This document shows positions 10,170 through 20,760 of a stretch of 64,000 bases of DNA, in pieces. Below the pieces are notes generated by a model. The model saw nothing but the letters and a program-made list of their open reading frames with translations. It was not told the DNA's origin and made no database searches. Each line of letters begins with the position of its first letter. The first letter of the stretch is position 1. The stretch is taken from the NCBI GenBank assembly GCA_039566865.1, contig CM076959.1, positions 7,733,501-7,797,500 on the forward strand. Direction: 5' to 3'. Origin of the DNA: Aurelia coerulea. Lineage: Eukaryota; Cnidaria; Scyphozoa; Semaeostomeae; Ulmaridae. The translations under genes were made by a program, and so were the position numbers.

Positions 10170-10252
10170 ATGAGTGACGATGAAGAAGCGGGAGTTGTGG
10201 ACCATCCACCCCCAATGTTGCAAAACGTGCTGTTTCCTCCGAAGTTGGAAAT
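10170..10252 (+). pseudogene. Gypsy gag, N-terminal fragment
   Basis: An ATG at 10170 opens MSDDEEAGVVDHPPPMLQ and FPPKLEI, then is broken by the fold-back element at 10256. Across that element and its AAG duplication the frame resumes as RGNLANNWKRFKRVW at 14101, a typical start of invertebrate gypsy gag ('GN..ENW..F...W..Y'). Confidence 0.65.
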
Positions 10253-12269
10253 AAGTAGTAAGGGAAAATTAATAAGAATCCGTGACCAAATCGCCGGGAC
10301 TTTGGTTTGACACTTGTTTTGACATCAGAACACATAGAAGATTAAAATAAAATTGGGGGTCCCTCTTGAAAATTCCAGGAACACCTCCACAGCGGCCCAA
10401 ATAGCTAGGCTGCGGCTCATGTAACGCCAAATGCTCAATTTGAAGCCATTATAACAAAAAGGTGAGTAAATAATTGCATTAAGTATGTAGTAAATGAAAA
10501 TAAATCCATTTTGAACACCAGAGAGGGGATAAAACCGGTCTTAATGGCATTTAACAGAGAGAAAAAAAGCATATGCTCCTCCGCAGAGGCGCAAAAATTG
10601 AATTTTCTGCTTTTCTTGCCGCTAAAATGGTTCCAGTGCAATCAGGGAGTCCAAGACAAGAGATTTTCTAAGCATTAAGATTGGTTCATGATGATGATTA
10701 ATCGTTGGCGTTGCATTATTGGCTATTGGTAGGAAATTGGCCTGATTTTCCTTGCCTCCATCGTTGATTAATCATTCAATAATCATCAAATTCCTCATCT
10801 TTACCTTCATTAATATTTGTGCGTTCTTTTTCAATCTTATTATTGTAATTTCTCCTTCATCATTAATGGCATCATCAACAACCAACTCATTATTTTCTGG
10901 AGCCTAAATCTTAGCGATGTTGATAGAGCCAAGTGCATCAGGCAGCATTTTTACCTAAAGTACTAGATCTTTGAATCGAAAATGTAAGCTGAGACTGTTA
11001 GAAATCTGTAGTTAGCAAATCTTCCCATAGCCTTCTAGTTTGATGAATTCGTTCATTTGTATAGATACGAAGAATTCAGCTTCTTAGGTTATAGTTCTTG
11101 TAGCCCTCCATCCTGACATTTTGCAGCAATGGACAATAAAAATTTCAAAGACAACATATTAATTGGGGCTGACATTTGAGATCGCACTAACATCATGTTT
11201 GGGCAGCGCAAAAGCTGCACACACCGTCCGTGTCATACAAACAGACTTACGATGGGAACATAGCACGATGACCTGATAATTTTGGTCGATGACCTGAGCA
11301 AATCAGGACCTTCTAAAAGGCGTTTCATGAATTCGAAAAGAGTTTGATATTTCACTGTCAACAACAATTTCCATCTGCAAAGAAGAAATAGTACATCTTT
11401 TTGCAAGAACTGATTGTAATTTCAATAGAATTGATGTTGTTGAACAGTGTTGGGAAGTTTCTCTCACCTTGATCTCGAGGATTTCTGCAATCAGAGAAAC
11501 AGACTATGCATTTATCTTTATTAACATTTGGAACATTATTCACATAGGCCCATGTTTCTACCAACTACGGTGAAAATCCGATATGATACGATTTAATCTC
11601 TGCCCCCCCCCCCCTGGAGCCTGAGGTAAATAGCAACTTCTACATAATACCTTCTCCTAGAATGTAGAATTGCTCGCTGCTGCAACTGAGTTTGAGAAAC
11701 AATCTATTCCCTACAAATACATGACTGCGCACCACATGCATGGCGATCTGATACGTCCTTATGTTATGGCCTTTGTGCATGATCATGTGTACCTAGAGAC
11801 CCTTGACCTATGTCTTGAGGTCCCTTGAGGTATTACTGCAAATCCGACCAAATGTTCTCCAAACGCCTGGATGATTTGATGAATTCCAATTGATACTTAA
11901 GAAATCAGTTATAAGAAGTTAGGAGTACTAGTTCCTGGTGCTGTCTAAGCCATCTCCTAAATCTGTAGCTCATGAGGTCTTGCTGCATCTGATTGTCATT
12001 TTCATGGAGAAGGATAATCTTAATAATGAAGTTAGCAGGTGAAAACCTATGGTTGGCTCATATCTTCAATTGAACAAAGTATTGGGTCCATTCCGCACCC
12101 ACTGGTCCATCCTTCTTTCATCATTGCAGTCAGCTAAGTTTTTTCCTGATCTGGTTTGTCTCATCTAGATAGTATTTCATGAGGTAGTATACAACTTGGT
12201 TGCTGTACCAAGGGACTCCAGATTCCAATTCAACTAGCAGAAAACAATGCTCTTCTAACTCGAAATGTG

Positions 12270-12415
12270 TCAAAACAACGCGCTGCAATATAGAAATTTA
12301 TAAGAACTGATTTGTACCAAGAAACATAAGCGACTGGAATTCATTGCCTGACTCAGTGGTTCTAAACGAGAGAAATAATTACTCTAAAGCTGCATTGGCA
12401 AACTTTCAAAAATAG
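12270..12415 (+). pseudogene. LINE ORF2 tail fragment inside the fold-back element
   Basis: The plus strand reads VPRNISDWNSLPDSVVLNE followed by SKAALANFQK and a stop. This 'PRTI.DWNSLP..VV......FK..L' block is the usual end of many invertebrate LINE ORF2 proteins. It is too short to define the family. Confidence 0.5.
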
Positions 12416-12663
12416 TTTGAAGCCTGATTTCCACTGGGTGAAATTTTCCAATGACGGAGCAACAGGAGGGTATGGGGAGGGGGGTAAATACCCACCCCAC
12501 CACCGTTTTGGAAATGCAGTAATTTAGATTCGTCCAAAAATGTCATACACATTTTAAGGTAGGGGTACGTCTGTGTTCGGTCTCGCTTTCTTGGTCATCT
12601 AATGCTAAAAATGATCTCGTCATTCTGAGATCTTTTTGTGCCGTTTGTGATCGTATAGCAAAG

Positions 12664-12833
12664 TGAAATTGATTAACACATACTTGCGTCCAAAAATGGG
12701 AGAAGAACGACTAGAGCAGTTGGTGCTCATTAGTAGTAAGCGGGATATTTCCAGTTCAATAGAGCTATCGTCACTGCATGAAATGTTTGCCATCATGCCA
12801 AGAAAACTTAATTTGAAAAAGGAAAGGCCACGA
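12664..12833 (+). pseudogene. hAT transposase C-terminal fragment inside the fold-back element
   Basis: KLINTYLRPKMGEERLEQLV and LISSKRDISSSIEL match the end of the hAT transposase at 31861-32014 (NNYMRAKMDEDRLESLLL, ISSERDLSKNIKL). This is the dimerisation-region tail of Tip100/ZMYM1-like hAT transposases. The rest of the gene is absent. Confidence 0.65.
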
Positions 12834-14103
12834 TACCAGCGTCGATTGTCGGATCCGAAGATGCTTGCGGTGACGAATAAATTAATAAGTTCAAAGGCAG
12901 AAACACTGCAATACAACAAAAACAACAGCAAATGGTTGAATAAATATTTTGTCCTGCCATGCAGGACTTCTTCAGGGCTGTAATGAAGAAAACTCCCCCG
13001 TTGAACATTCTCAACGTTGCAGGCTGACTTCTTTAGACTACATACTTTGGCAAGTTCAAGTTCAAGATCAAATGTATATTTCAAATAGATTCTCATATAA
13101 CTCATTTTAAGTTTTACTATTTGTAATACTAGTTGTAATGCAATTGAAAGGCCTTGCATTGAAGTTTCTCACATGTATATACAATGATTTTATTCGTCGT
13201 TTTCTATCTAGAAAGGGCATATTTCTATATTAAAAAAGGCGTTTCCCGAAGATCTAAAGGGTTAGTTAACCTAAGAAGCTGAATTCTTCGTATCTATACA
13301 AATGAACGAATTCATCAAACTAGAAGGCTATGGGAAGATTAGCTAACTACAGATTTCTAACAGTCTCAGCTTACATTTTCGATTCAAAGATCTAGTACTT
13401 TAGGTAAAAATGCTGCCTGATGCACTTGGCTCTATCAACATCGCTAAGATTTAGGCTCCAGAAAATAATGAGTTGGTTGTTGATGATGCCATTGATGATG
13501 AAGGAGAAATTACAATTATAAGATTGAAAAAGAACGCGCAAATATTAATGGAGGTAAAGATGAGGAAGTTGATGATTATTGAATGATTAATCAACGATGG
13601 AGGCAAGGAAAATCAGGCCAATTTCCTACCAATAGCCAATAATGCAACGCCAACAATTAATCATCATCATGAACCAATCTTAATGCTTAGAAAATCTCTT
13701 GTCTTGGACCCCCTGATTGCACTGGAAACATTTTAGCGGCAAGAAAAGCAGAACATTCAATTTTTGCGCCTCTACGGAGGAGCATATGCTTTTTTGCTCT
13801 GTTAAATGCCATTAAGACCGGTTTTATCCCCTCTCTGGTGTTCAAAATTGATTTATTTTCATTTACTACATACTTAATGCAATGATTTACTCACCTTTTT
13901 GTTATAATGGCTTCAAATTGAGCATTTGGCGTTACATGAGCCGCAGCCTAGCTATTTGGGCCGCTGTGGAGGTGTTCCTGGCATTTTCAAGAGGGACCCC
14001 CAATTTTATTTTAATCTTCTATGTGTTCTGATGTCAAAACAAGTGTCAAACCAAAGTCCCGGTGATTTGGTCACGGATTCTTATTAATTTTCCCTTACTA
14101 AAG

Positions 14104-14719
14104 AGGCAATCTTGCAAATAACTGGAAGAGATTCAAAAGAGTTTGGTGCAATTATGAAATCGCATCGAGATTGATTAAGCAAGGAAGGGAAGAGATAACC
14201 GCGACTTTGTTGACGTGTTTAGGTCCTGATGCTCTGGAAATTGTTGATGGCCTAAACTTTGCTAGAGATTTGGAACGATCAAATCCGGATATTGTTATTC
14301 AGAAACTGGAGACATTTTGTATCGGCGAAACGAATGCTGTGTATGAGGACAATGTTCCTGAAGTTTTTGATGATTATAGTTCAGCTGAGGAGTATATTTT
14401 CGCTGTAGAAACTGATAAGCGGGAGAATGTGCAGTATGATAAGAAACTGTTTGCCACTATGATTATTAATGGTAAACAAGTTCAGTTTCAGCTTGATACT
14501 GGAGCTACTGTTAATGTTTTGTCTGTGCAAGAGTATAAAGAAATCAGCAATGATCAGACATTGACAGGCCTATCCAAATCTAATGTTACACTGTGCATGT
14601 ATAACAGTACGGTTATTAAGCCTATTGGAAAAATAAGACTCAGTGTAAGAAACCCAAAGAATAATAAGAAGTATAACATAGAATTTCAGAATGTGAAGGA
14701 GGAGAATAGCCAGTATTAG
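14104..14719 (+). pseudogene. Gypsy gag remnant and aspartic protease
   Basis: From 14104 the frame reads GNLANNWKRF, ASRLIKQGREEITATLLTC, then jumps after LETFCIGETN to EDNVPEVFDDYSS. Most of gag, including the expected Cys-His knuckles, is therefore deleted. It continues into a retropepsin-like protease: FATMIINGKQVQFQLDTGAT, with the catalytic Asp in DTGA at about 14492. It ends in TAG at 14717 because of a shift near 14714; the family normally runs on into RT. Confidence 0.75.
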
Positions 14720-14721
14720 GA

Positions 14722-15114
14722 GCAAAGACAATCCAAGGAATGCAGCTGATAACTCTAAATCTGCAAAATGTATCAACAGTTGAAAATTCAGTTGAAGGAA
14801 ATCTGACAAGAGAACAAATTGTATCAGAATATAAGGAAGTTTTTAAAGGTGAAGGACAATTCAGTGATGTGTTACACCTTCAAGTTGACCCCAATGTGCC
14901 TCCTATGCAGTTACCACCAAGAAGACCACATATAGCTTTTCAAGCAAACTACAAGCAGGAGTTAGATAAGCTGACAAAATTGGGTATAATCAAGCCAGTT
15001 GTGGAGCCTACAGATTGGGTTTCAGCAACAGTCATGATGTTGAAGCCAAATGGGAAAGTACGTCTTTGTTTAGACCCTAAGCCATTAAATAAAGCTCTAA
15101 AGAGAAGCCACATG
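14722..15114 (+). pseudogene. Gypsy reverse transcriptase, N-terminal part
   Basis: VLGAKTIQGMQLI joins the protease region after a frameshift. It is followed by EVFKGEGQFSD, PPRRPHIAFQ, LDKLTKLGIIKPVVEPTDWV and LCLDPKPLNKALKRSH, all standard gypsy RT lead-in motifs. It stops at 15114, where Element A begins. The segment that should follow, holding the LPFG and YxDD catalytic motifs (about 130 residues in the family), is on neither side of Element A. Confidence 0.85.
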
Positions 15115-15454
15115 TATGGTGGCCCATAGCTGCCATTTCGAATTTTTATCTTTAGTTGAATTTTTCTGTCTTTTTTACATTAAATTTTTTTATTTCGTTA
15201 AATTTTCTCTGATTTTTTCTTAATCGAAACAGAATAAAATCAAATAAATTAAAATTGATTTCAAAAGGAAAGAAAATATTTTAAATGACAAAAAATAATA
15301 AAAAAAATAAAGCAGAAAGGAAACATTATTAAAAAGCTCTTCAAATCAAAATGAAATGCGAATCAAAACGAAAATTTTCCATGTGGCCCAAAACTGCCAT
15401 TTCCCAAATCTGCCAAAACCTCGCTCTCATAGCGAGGCTTTTGGCGCGAAAATG
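15115..15454 (+). repeat. Element A left terminal inverted repeat
   Basis: About 340 bp, complementary to 19875-20214 with only a few mismatches. A subterminal block (GTGGCCCAAAACTGCCATTT at about 15382) repeats the terminal GTGGCCCATAGCTGCCATTT. Next comes a small hairpin, CCTCGCT...AGCGAGG, at 15418-15437. The transposase ATG (15452) lies at its inner edge, so the repeat probably holds the promoter. Confidence 0.85.
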
Positions 15455-17951
15455 TCAGTGCCCAAAATGTCGGCAAACGGAGGAAAATGGCAAGATGATT
15501 CCACGCTAAAGTCTGCATTAATCCAGTACAATCAACAAGTTTTGCAAAGGAAAGAGATCTTAAGCTACATGAAGCGAGACTTCCCTCAGTACAAGTGGAG
15601 TACAAGAACGTTAGACAGAAGGCTGAGATTTTTCGGTGTCTACCGAACAGATCCAAATGTTACAGTTGACCAACTTCGTAGCGCCGTGGAGCACGAAATT
15701 TCTGGTCCTGGTAAACTCTTGGGAGTGCGCGCAATGCATAATGTGATAAGACAAAAGTACCACTTAAATGTACCGAGAATAGGGGTACATGCAATAATGT
15801 ATGACTTGGATCAGAAGGGCCTCGAGGAACGTTTGCCGAAACGAAAACAAAAACGAGCCAGGGGCAACTTCACTACCCGAGGTCCAAACTGGGTCTTCTC
15901 ATTGGATGGCCATGCGAAACTGATGGGTTTCCAAAAAAGTACATTTCCTCTTGCAATCTATGGCTGTATTGACACTGCAACTCGAAAAATCATGTATCTT
16001 AAAGTATGGACTGGTAACTCTGACCCAAAGTTGATTGGGAGATGGTATTTTGATTTTGTAATGGAAAATGAATACATTCCTGCAAAACTCAGAATCGATA
16101 AAGGAACTGAGACAGGAGAAATGGCAACAATTCATGCTTTCCTTCGCCAAGGTCATGGCGATATGGACCCAGCGGACACTGTTATTTATGGACCTTCAAC
16201 CTCTAACCAGGTAATTTGTCAATTTATTGTTATTTTTTGCATTTGAATTTGTTTTCAATTCCTCAGATTGGGGGGGGGGGGGCAAGACCAGTTATACTCC
16301 ATTTTAAAGGATTTTGTGAATGTTAATTATCCTAGCAAAATGTGATAGAATGCATACATATAGACTTTAGGATTACCAACATGTGCCTTTAGAAATATAA
16401 ATCAATATCAATGGGCTGTCTCACTAAATTTGATCATTGTCAATATTTTGCAGATAGAACGTTGGTGGAGGGAGCTCCATGAGCGGCTGGAAATGTTCTT
16501 TAAACATCAGTTAAGCATGCTGAAAGATGAAGGGCACTATGATCCACATAATCAGGAAGACAGGTACGCTTTACCCATTTATCGGCTTTAATGACTTTGC
16601 AGAAACACTCAGACCCAAAAATTTGGGATGGCTTGAGTAAGGAATTAATTTTCATCCCATTTGTGTCCTCTATCTCAAAATTACTTATAATTTCTTATGA
16701 TTTTCTTCAGATCATTGCTGGCATTTGTTTTCATACCAGTTCTTCAGAAACAATTAGATGCATTCAAGGACATTGTGTGGAATACACACAGAATCCGTGC
16801 ACAAAGGGGAACTGCTCTTCCTAATGGAATCCCAAACCACATTTATGATTTTCCAGAGGAGTACAACCTCATAGATTGCAGTAAGTATTTGTTATGCTAC
16901 TCATTTCTTATAAAATTTTAAATTGGCAAAGAAATTGATTAAGATGTGAATAAAACTTAAGATGCACCTGACCTGTTGAGGGATTTGAAAAGGACATAAT
17001 GGGGTAAGACTTAATGCTGACTTCAACAGGTGCTGAGTTTCAGCTCGGTTGACAATGTAAGCCTTCATCACCTTTACATGTTGGAGGTCGAGTTAAACTC
17101 AACAATGTAACTTATCATGATGTTAACACAAAAATGTTCTCAGCTTGGCCTCGTTAAAATGAAATATAGAATGTGAAAAAAGGTAGATCAAATCTATTTC
17201 CACAATCCTTCAATTTTTAGATGGGGCTTGCATTACTGCTTCTATTGTTTGAAAATGCATTCATATTATGTGACCATCTCACCTTATCCCTTGTAGAAAT
17301 TTCATGTAAACGCAAGGCAAAATAAGCAATGCTGTCAAAACTCAACCGGTGTTGAACTCAGCATTATTTCTCATTATTCTAATTTTTTTTCCTTGATACT
17401 GTATGCAAAATCCAACTGCTTTGAGTCTGTTTTCTATCATTTGGGAGGGAGGTTGAGGGTTTTTGAGAGGAAGGGTGGCATTTCCTGGGGTATTTTACTG
17501 CATAGTATAATTACTTTAGACCATTACACATCATTCACATTATGATTTATTTAGTTTCGTTTAGATTTGAATTTGATTAATTTTTATTCATTTCATAATT
17601 ACTGTAGCAGCTACAGTATAATTTGCATAAAAATAAGAAGGCAGACAAATGGAAAAATCAAAGAAACAAAATCCAAGTTTGACTGTACTATACTTTCAAT
17701 CAATACTCGCATCTAATAGCCTTTTGTTAGCAAGAAATGTGCAATTTTCTTTATCTTTACCAATTCAAGGAAAAATCATCAACCAAGAAGATTTAGCAGA
17801 AATTGCCTTGCACTCAAACATACTTGATGTTGAAGAAGACTACTTAGAAGCTGACTTCAGGGAGAAATGTGAAAACCTGCTGCCAAATCCTGTTGATGTT
17901 TTGCCAATAGATTGTGCAAAGACCTATTGCTTGTTAAAAGAAATACTATGA
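15452..17951 (+). CDS. Element A transposase (IS3/retroviral-integrase-like DDE), four exons
   Basis: Predicted exons 15452-16210, 16454-16563, 16711-16880 and 17770-17951 have GT-AG borders and matching phases, giving about 406 residues with no stops. Exon 1 has an N-terminal helical/HTH-like region (STRTLDRRLRFFGVYR) and the integrase fold. Catalytic candidates are Asp in FSLDGHAKL, Asp in LRIDKGTETGE, and Glu in IERWWREL, which starts exon 2. Exon 3 gives FIPVLQKQLDAF and YDFPEEYNLIDC; exon 4 gives DLAEIALHSNILDVEEDYLEAD. The exon 4 acceptor (AAG at 17769) is the least certain. Expected role: cutting the element's ends and strand transfer in the nucleus. Confidence 0.75.
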
Positions 17952-18430
17952 CTAAGCACCTCAACTTAAACTAGTAAAGCACTTTGATTAAGGTTTGCAC
18001 CCAGGAGAACTTTCCAAGTATGACAGTTCTGTGCAAAGATTCTCTATTTGGAACCACAAATTTTGTTGACAATATTTTTTCTACTTTGAAGACCTAAAAG
18101 AACAATAATATTTTAGCAAAAATCTAAGAAATGTTGTGATGTTTCAATAACCCAAGAAAATACTTAGCTCATCCTAAAATGTTATTCTAAAAATAATGTG
18201 CGCATACCTAGCATAAAATTGGCAAGTTCCCTTCTTGGGCTCTCAATAGAAACAATAACAATATTGTTAATAAACAAAAACAATCACCAGTTAAAGTTTC
18301 TACTGCAGCAGTTTCAAATACAGTTTCACATATACAGTTTTAGCATAAGGTTCAAAATCCTGTTTGGTTCTTTACTCAAAATGTTACTGGTACAGCAGGT
18401 ATCTGGCTTTAGCATTCATGACTTGAAAGT

Positions 18431-19783
18431 TCAGTTGTCTTCTTGCGTAAGTTCTTGCAAACCCACCTTTGTACAGTAAACATTACACTTGTGACTTTAT
18501 ATGAAAGTCTCCATGGCATATTTGCTCAGGTTTCCTGCACAAAAAAGGTATTCCCCATCCTCCTTCTGTGTGGAGGACGCAATTTCAGGGTCATAAAACG
18601 TGAACCCACTGCCTTGCATGTCTAAAAGCATGACACTTTCCTTGGATCTCTCATAAGAATAGTGTGCAAGGCACTCTGCTTTCTGGCAGATTTCTGATGT
18701 TGGATCCCCAACAACTAGCCCATTATTATTGACATGCTTGCTGAAGTCCCCTTTAATGTAGGGCTCAACTGAAACAAAGCTGTCATCAATCTTGCCAAGG
18801 AAGATTTCTTTGTATTCTGGGACTCTCCCAAAGTCATTCCCACAAACATTGTTTACTCGCGTCGCTAGCTGGACAGTGAAGTTCTGAGCAAGTGCATTCA
18901 TTTGAATGACTTTTTTTGTGTGGCTTTCGATTGAATGGCCTAACTTCGTGATTGTTACAACAGTTGTTGGGAGATACTTCTTGATTACCCACTCTCCCTT
19001 GAATCCAGACGTGGCACTAATGGCTTTGAAAGCTTGTCTGAAACCACCTTCAGCAAATGATTCTTCTTCAATGTTGAACTCAACTACTTCTGGGACGGTT
19101 GACCACAGCATACCATCAATCATAAAACGAAAAATTTCCACTTTTTTTATGGAGTTTGATGGCTCAATAACTTTCCCAAGGTTGAGTATATCCAAAACTG
19201 ACAAACTTTTTGGATAAATCTTCGCAACTTTTGACTGATTTATAGATGCAACACCACCACCTGATTTCACTTGGGATGGTATGATTGGAAAACTTTGCAA
19301 AGACGTTTGAGCTTTTTCTTCATAATTGTTGCTTAGCTTCATTCTCTTCTTTGCTTTAAAAGCTTTAAAAGGTGGTTGAATGAAAAGTTCATCATCATCT
19401 TCACTATCTGGTTTGGAGATAAACCTGACGTGAATGAGCTTCACGTCTGGAACTTGCTGCAAGGATGCACAAGAGGGACCTTGCTCACCGGCTAAGATAT
19501 CGACAACTTGGTCAAAACTCATTTTTGATGCAAAGTGCTCCTGGCATGCATCTTTTATTCCTGCAAATGTGAGGTCATCCTTTCGATAAGGCACAAATTC
19601 GCGAGGCCCTATCCTCGTGTATTTCTGGGCTTTTCCAGCAACATTTGTCGAAAGACGTTGAACTGTCAGCTCATCACACTTTTGATGTGGCTTCTTCAAA
19701 TTTCCTGCAGCTTCTTTATTTTTCCTGTTTACATCTCGTTTCTGCTCCATCAATTTCTTTAGGTGTTTGTATTTTTCACTCAT
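18431..19783 (-). CDS. Alpha-kinase (atypical protein kinase) cargo gene of Element A, with a late stop
   Basis: The ATG is at 19783 and the frame is open for 428 codons to TAA at 18497-18499. Residues 1-235 are a charged, low-conservation region. The alpha-kinase domain starts at about 240: EESFAEGGFRQAFKA, the lysine of EWVIKKYLP (about 268), VPEYKEIFLGKIDDSFVSVE, ICQKAECLAHYSYERS, LDMQGSGFTFYDPEIAS (Asp about 388) and LFCAGNLS. After the stop the same frame continues SHKCNVYCTKVGL to a TGA at 18431. That is the zinc-binding HxC...C tail of alpha-kinases, so the stop probably truncates a once longer protein. The gene is intronless and convergent with the transposase, starting 91 bp inside the right repeat. 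It would phosphorylate Ser/Thr on an unknown target. Confidence 0.85.
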
Positions 19784-19874
19784 CCTTAAAATTTTTATTA
19801 CTGATATTTAAACGCAAGTGAAAACAGCGCAAAGCTAGGCCACGAGGTTAACACAAATGCAAGAAATGCAAGGC

Positions 19875-20214
19875 ATTTTCGCGCCAAAAGCCTCGCTATG
19901 AGAGCGAGGTTTTGGCAGATTTGGGAAATGGCAGTTTTGGGCCACATGGAAAATTTTCGTTTTGATTCGCATTTCATTTTGATTTGAAGAGCTTTTTAAT
20001 AATGTTTCCTTTCTGCTTTATTTTTTTTATTATTTTTTTGTCATTTAAAATATTTTCTTTCCTTTTGAAATCAATTTTAATTTATTTGATTTTATTCTGT
20101 TTCGATTAAGAAAAAATCAGAGAAAATTTAACGAAATAAAAACATTTAATGTAAAAAAGACAGAAAAATTCAATTAAAGATAAAAATTCGAAATGGCAGC
20201 TATGGGCCACCATA
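19875..20214 (-). repeat. Element A right terminal inverted repeat
   Basis: Near-perfect complement of 15115-15454; I noticed single-base differences in the AT-rich middle. It ends GGGCCACCATA at 20214. The alpha-kinase start codon is 91 bp inside, so this arm is the likely promoter of the cargo gene. Confidence 0.85.
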
Positions 20215-20760
20215 GTCATGTCATTTCAGAGGAAGGTCTCAAACCAGATCCTAAGAGGGTTGAAGCAGTTATTAGGATGCCACCACCAGAGGATAAGCAA
20301 CAGCTTCGTAGATTTATGGGTATGACAAATTACCTGCAGAAGTTTGCACCACATCTTTCTCAAGTAACTGCACCACTGAGAATGCTTTTGAAAGATAAAG
20401 CCTGGTTTCCATTAAATCGTAGAGCGATCGTCACAATACAGTGTGATGCTTCACAATATGGATTAGGTGCCTGTCTTATGCTAAATGGACATCCTATAGC
20501 CTATGCCTGAAGATCACTCACTAGTACTGAGTCCAATTATGCTCAGATAGAGAAAGAGCTTCTTGCAATAGTTTTTGGAGTTGAAAAGTTTGAAAGCTAC
20601 CTGTATGGCAGGAAATTCACAGTTGAAAGTGACCACAAACCCTTGGAAACAATCTTGAAGAAGAGTGTGTTAAGTGCACCAAAACGCCTACAGAGAATGA
20701 TCCTTCGTTTGCAGAGGTTTGACTTTGATGTTACCTATAAGAAGGGTTCTGAAATGTTCT
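20215..20760 (+). pseudogene. Gypsy RT C-terminus and RNase H
   Basis: It resumes after Element A with HVISEEGLKPDPKRVEAV, the block after the YxDD palm motif. It continues with FMGMTNYLQKF and then RNase H: IQCDASQYGLGACLM (first Asp), ESNYAQIEKELLAIVFG, FTVESDHKPLE. A TGA at 20508, after GHPIAYA, breaks the frame; downstream codons are intact to the RNase H end and link to integrase. Confidence 0.85.

Larger units (their letters stand above)
10256..14100. mobile_element. Fold-back DNA element with about 835-bp terminal inverted repeats
   Basis: The ends are TAGTAAGGGAAAATTAATAA and its exact complement; inverted similarity continues from 10256-11090 against 13268-14100. A 3-bp duplication AAG flanks it (10253-10255, 14101-14103), and removing element plus one AAG restores the gypsy gag frame. 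The 2.2-kb centre holds only fragments: a LINE tail and a hAT C-terminus. Three-base duplications occur in several superfamilies (PIF/Harbinger, CACTA, Zator, Academ), so I do not assign it. Confidence 0.8.
15115..20214 (+). mobile_element. Element A: integrase-type (IS3EU-like) DNA transposon carrying an alpha-kinase gene
   Basis: 5100 bp bounded by about 340-bp nearly identical inverted repeats that begin TATGGTGGCCCATAGCTGCC. It encodes a spliced DDE transposase (plus strand) and a convergent alpha-kinase (minus strand). The TAT/ATA ends and integrase-like transposase fit the IS3EU superfamily as I recall it (6-bp duplications, TAY ends). The flanking hexamers are CACATG and GTCATG, only partly matching, and host sequence is missing, so the insertion was followed or accompanied by a deletion. 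Confidence 0.8.

Noticed and set aside
10435..10641. 68-codon minus-strand open frame
   Set aside because: It lies in the inverted-repeat arm of the fold-back element and its partner arm does not keep the frame.
12620..13159. 179-codon minus-strand open frame
   Set aside because: It overlaps, on the opposite strand, a recognisable hAT C-terminal fragment; the antisense frame has no motif.
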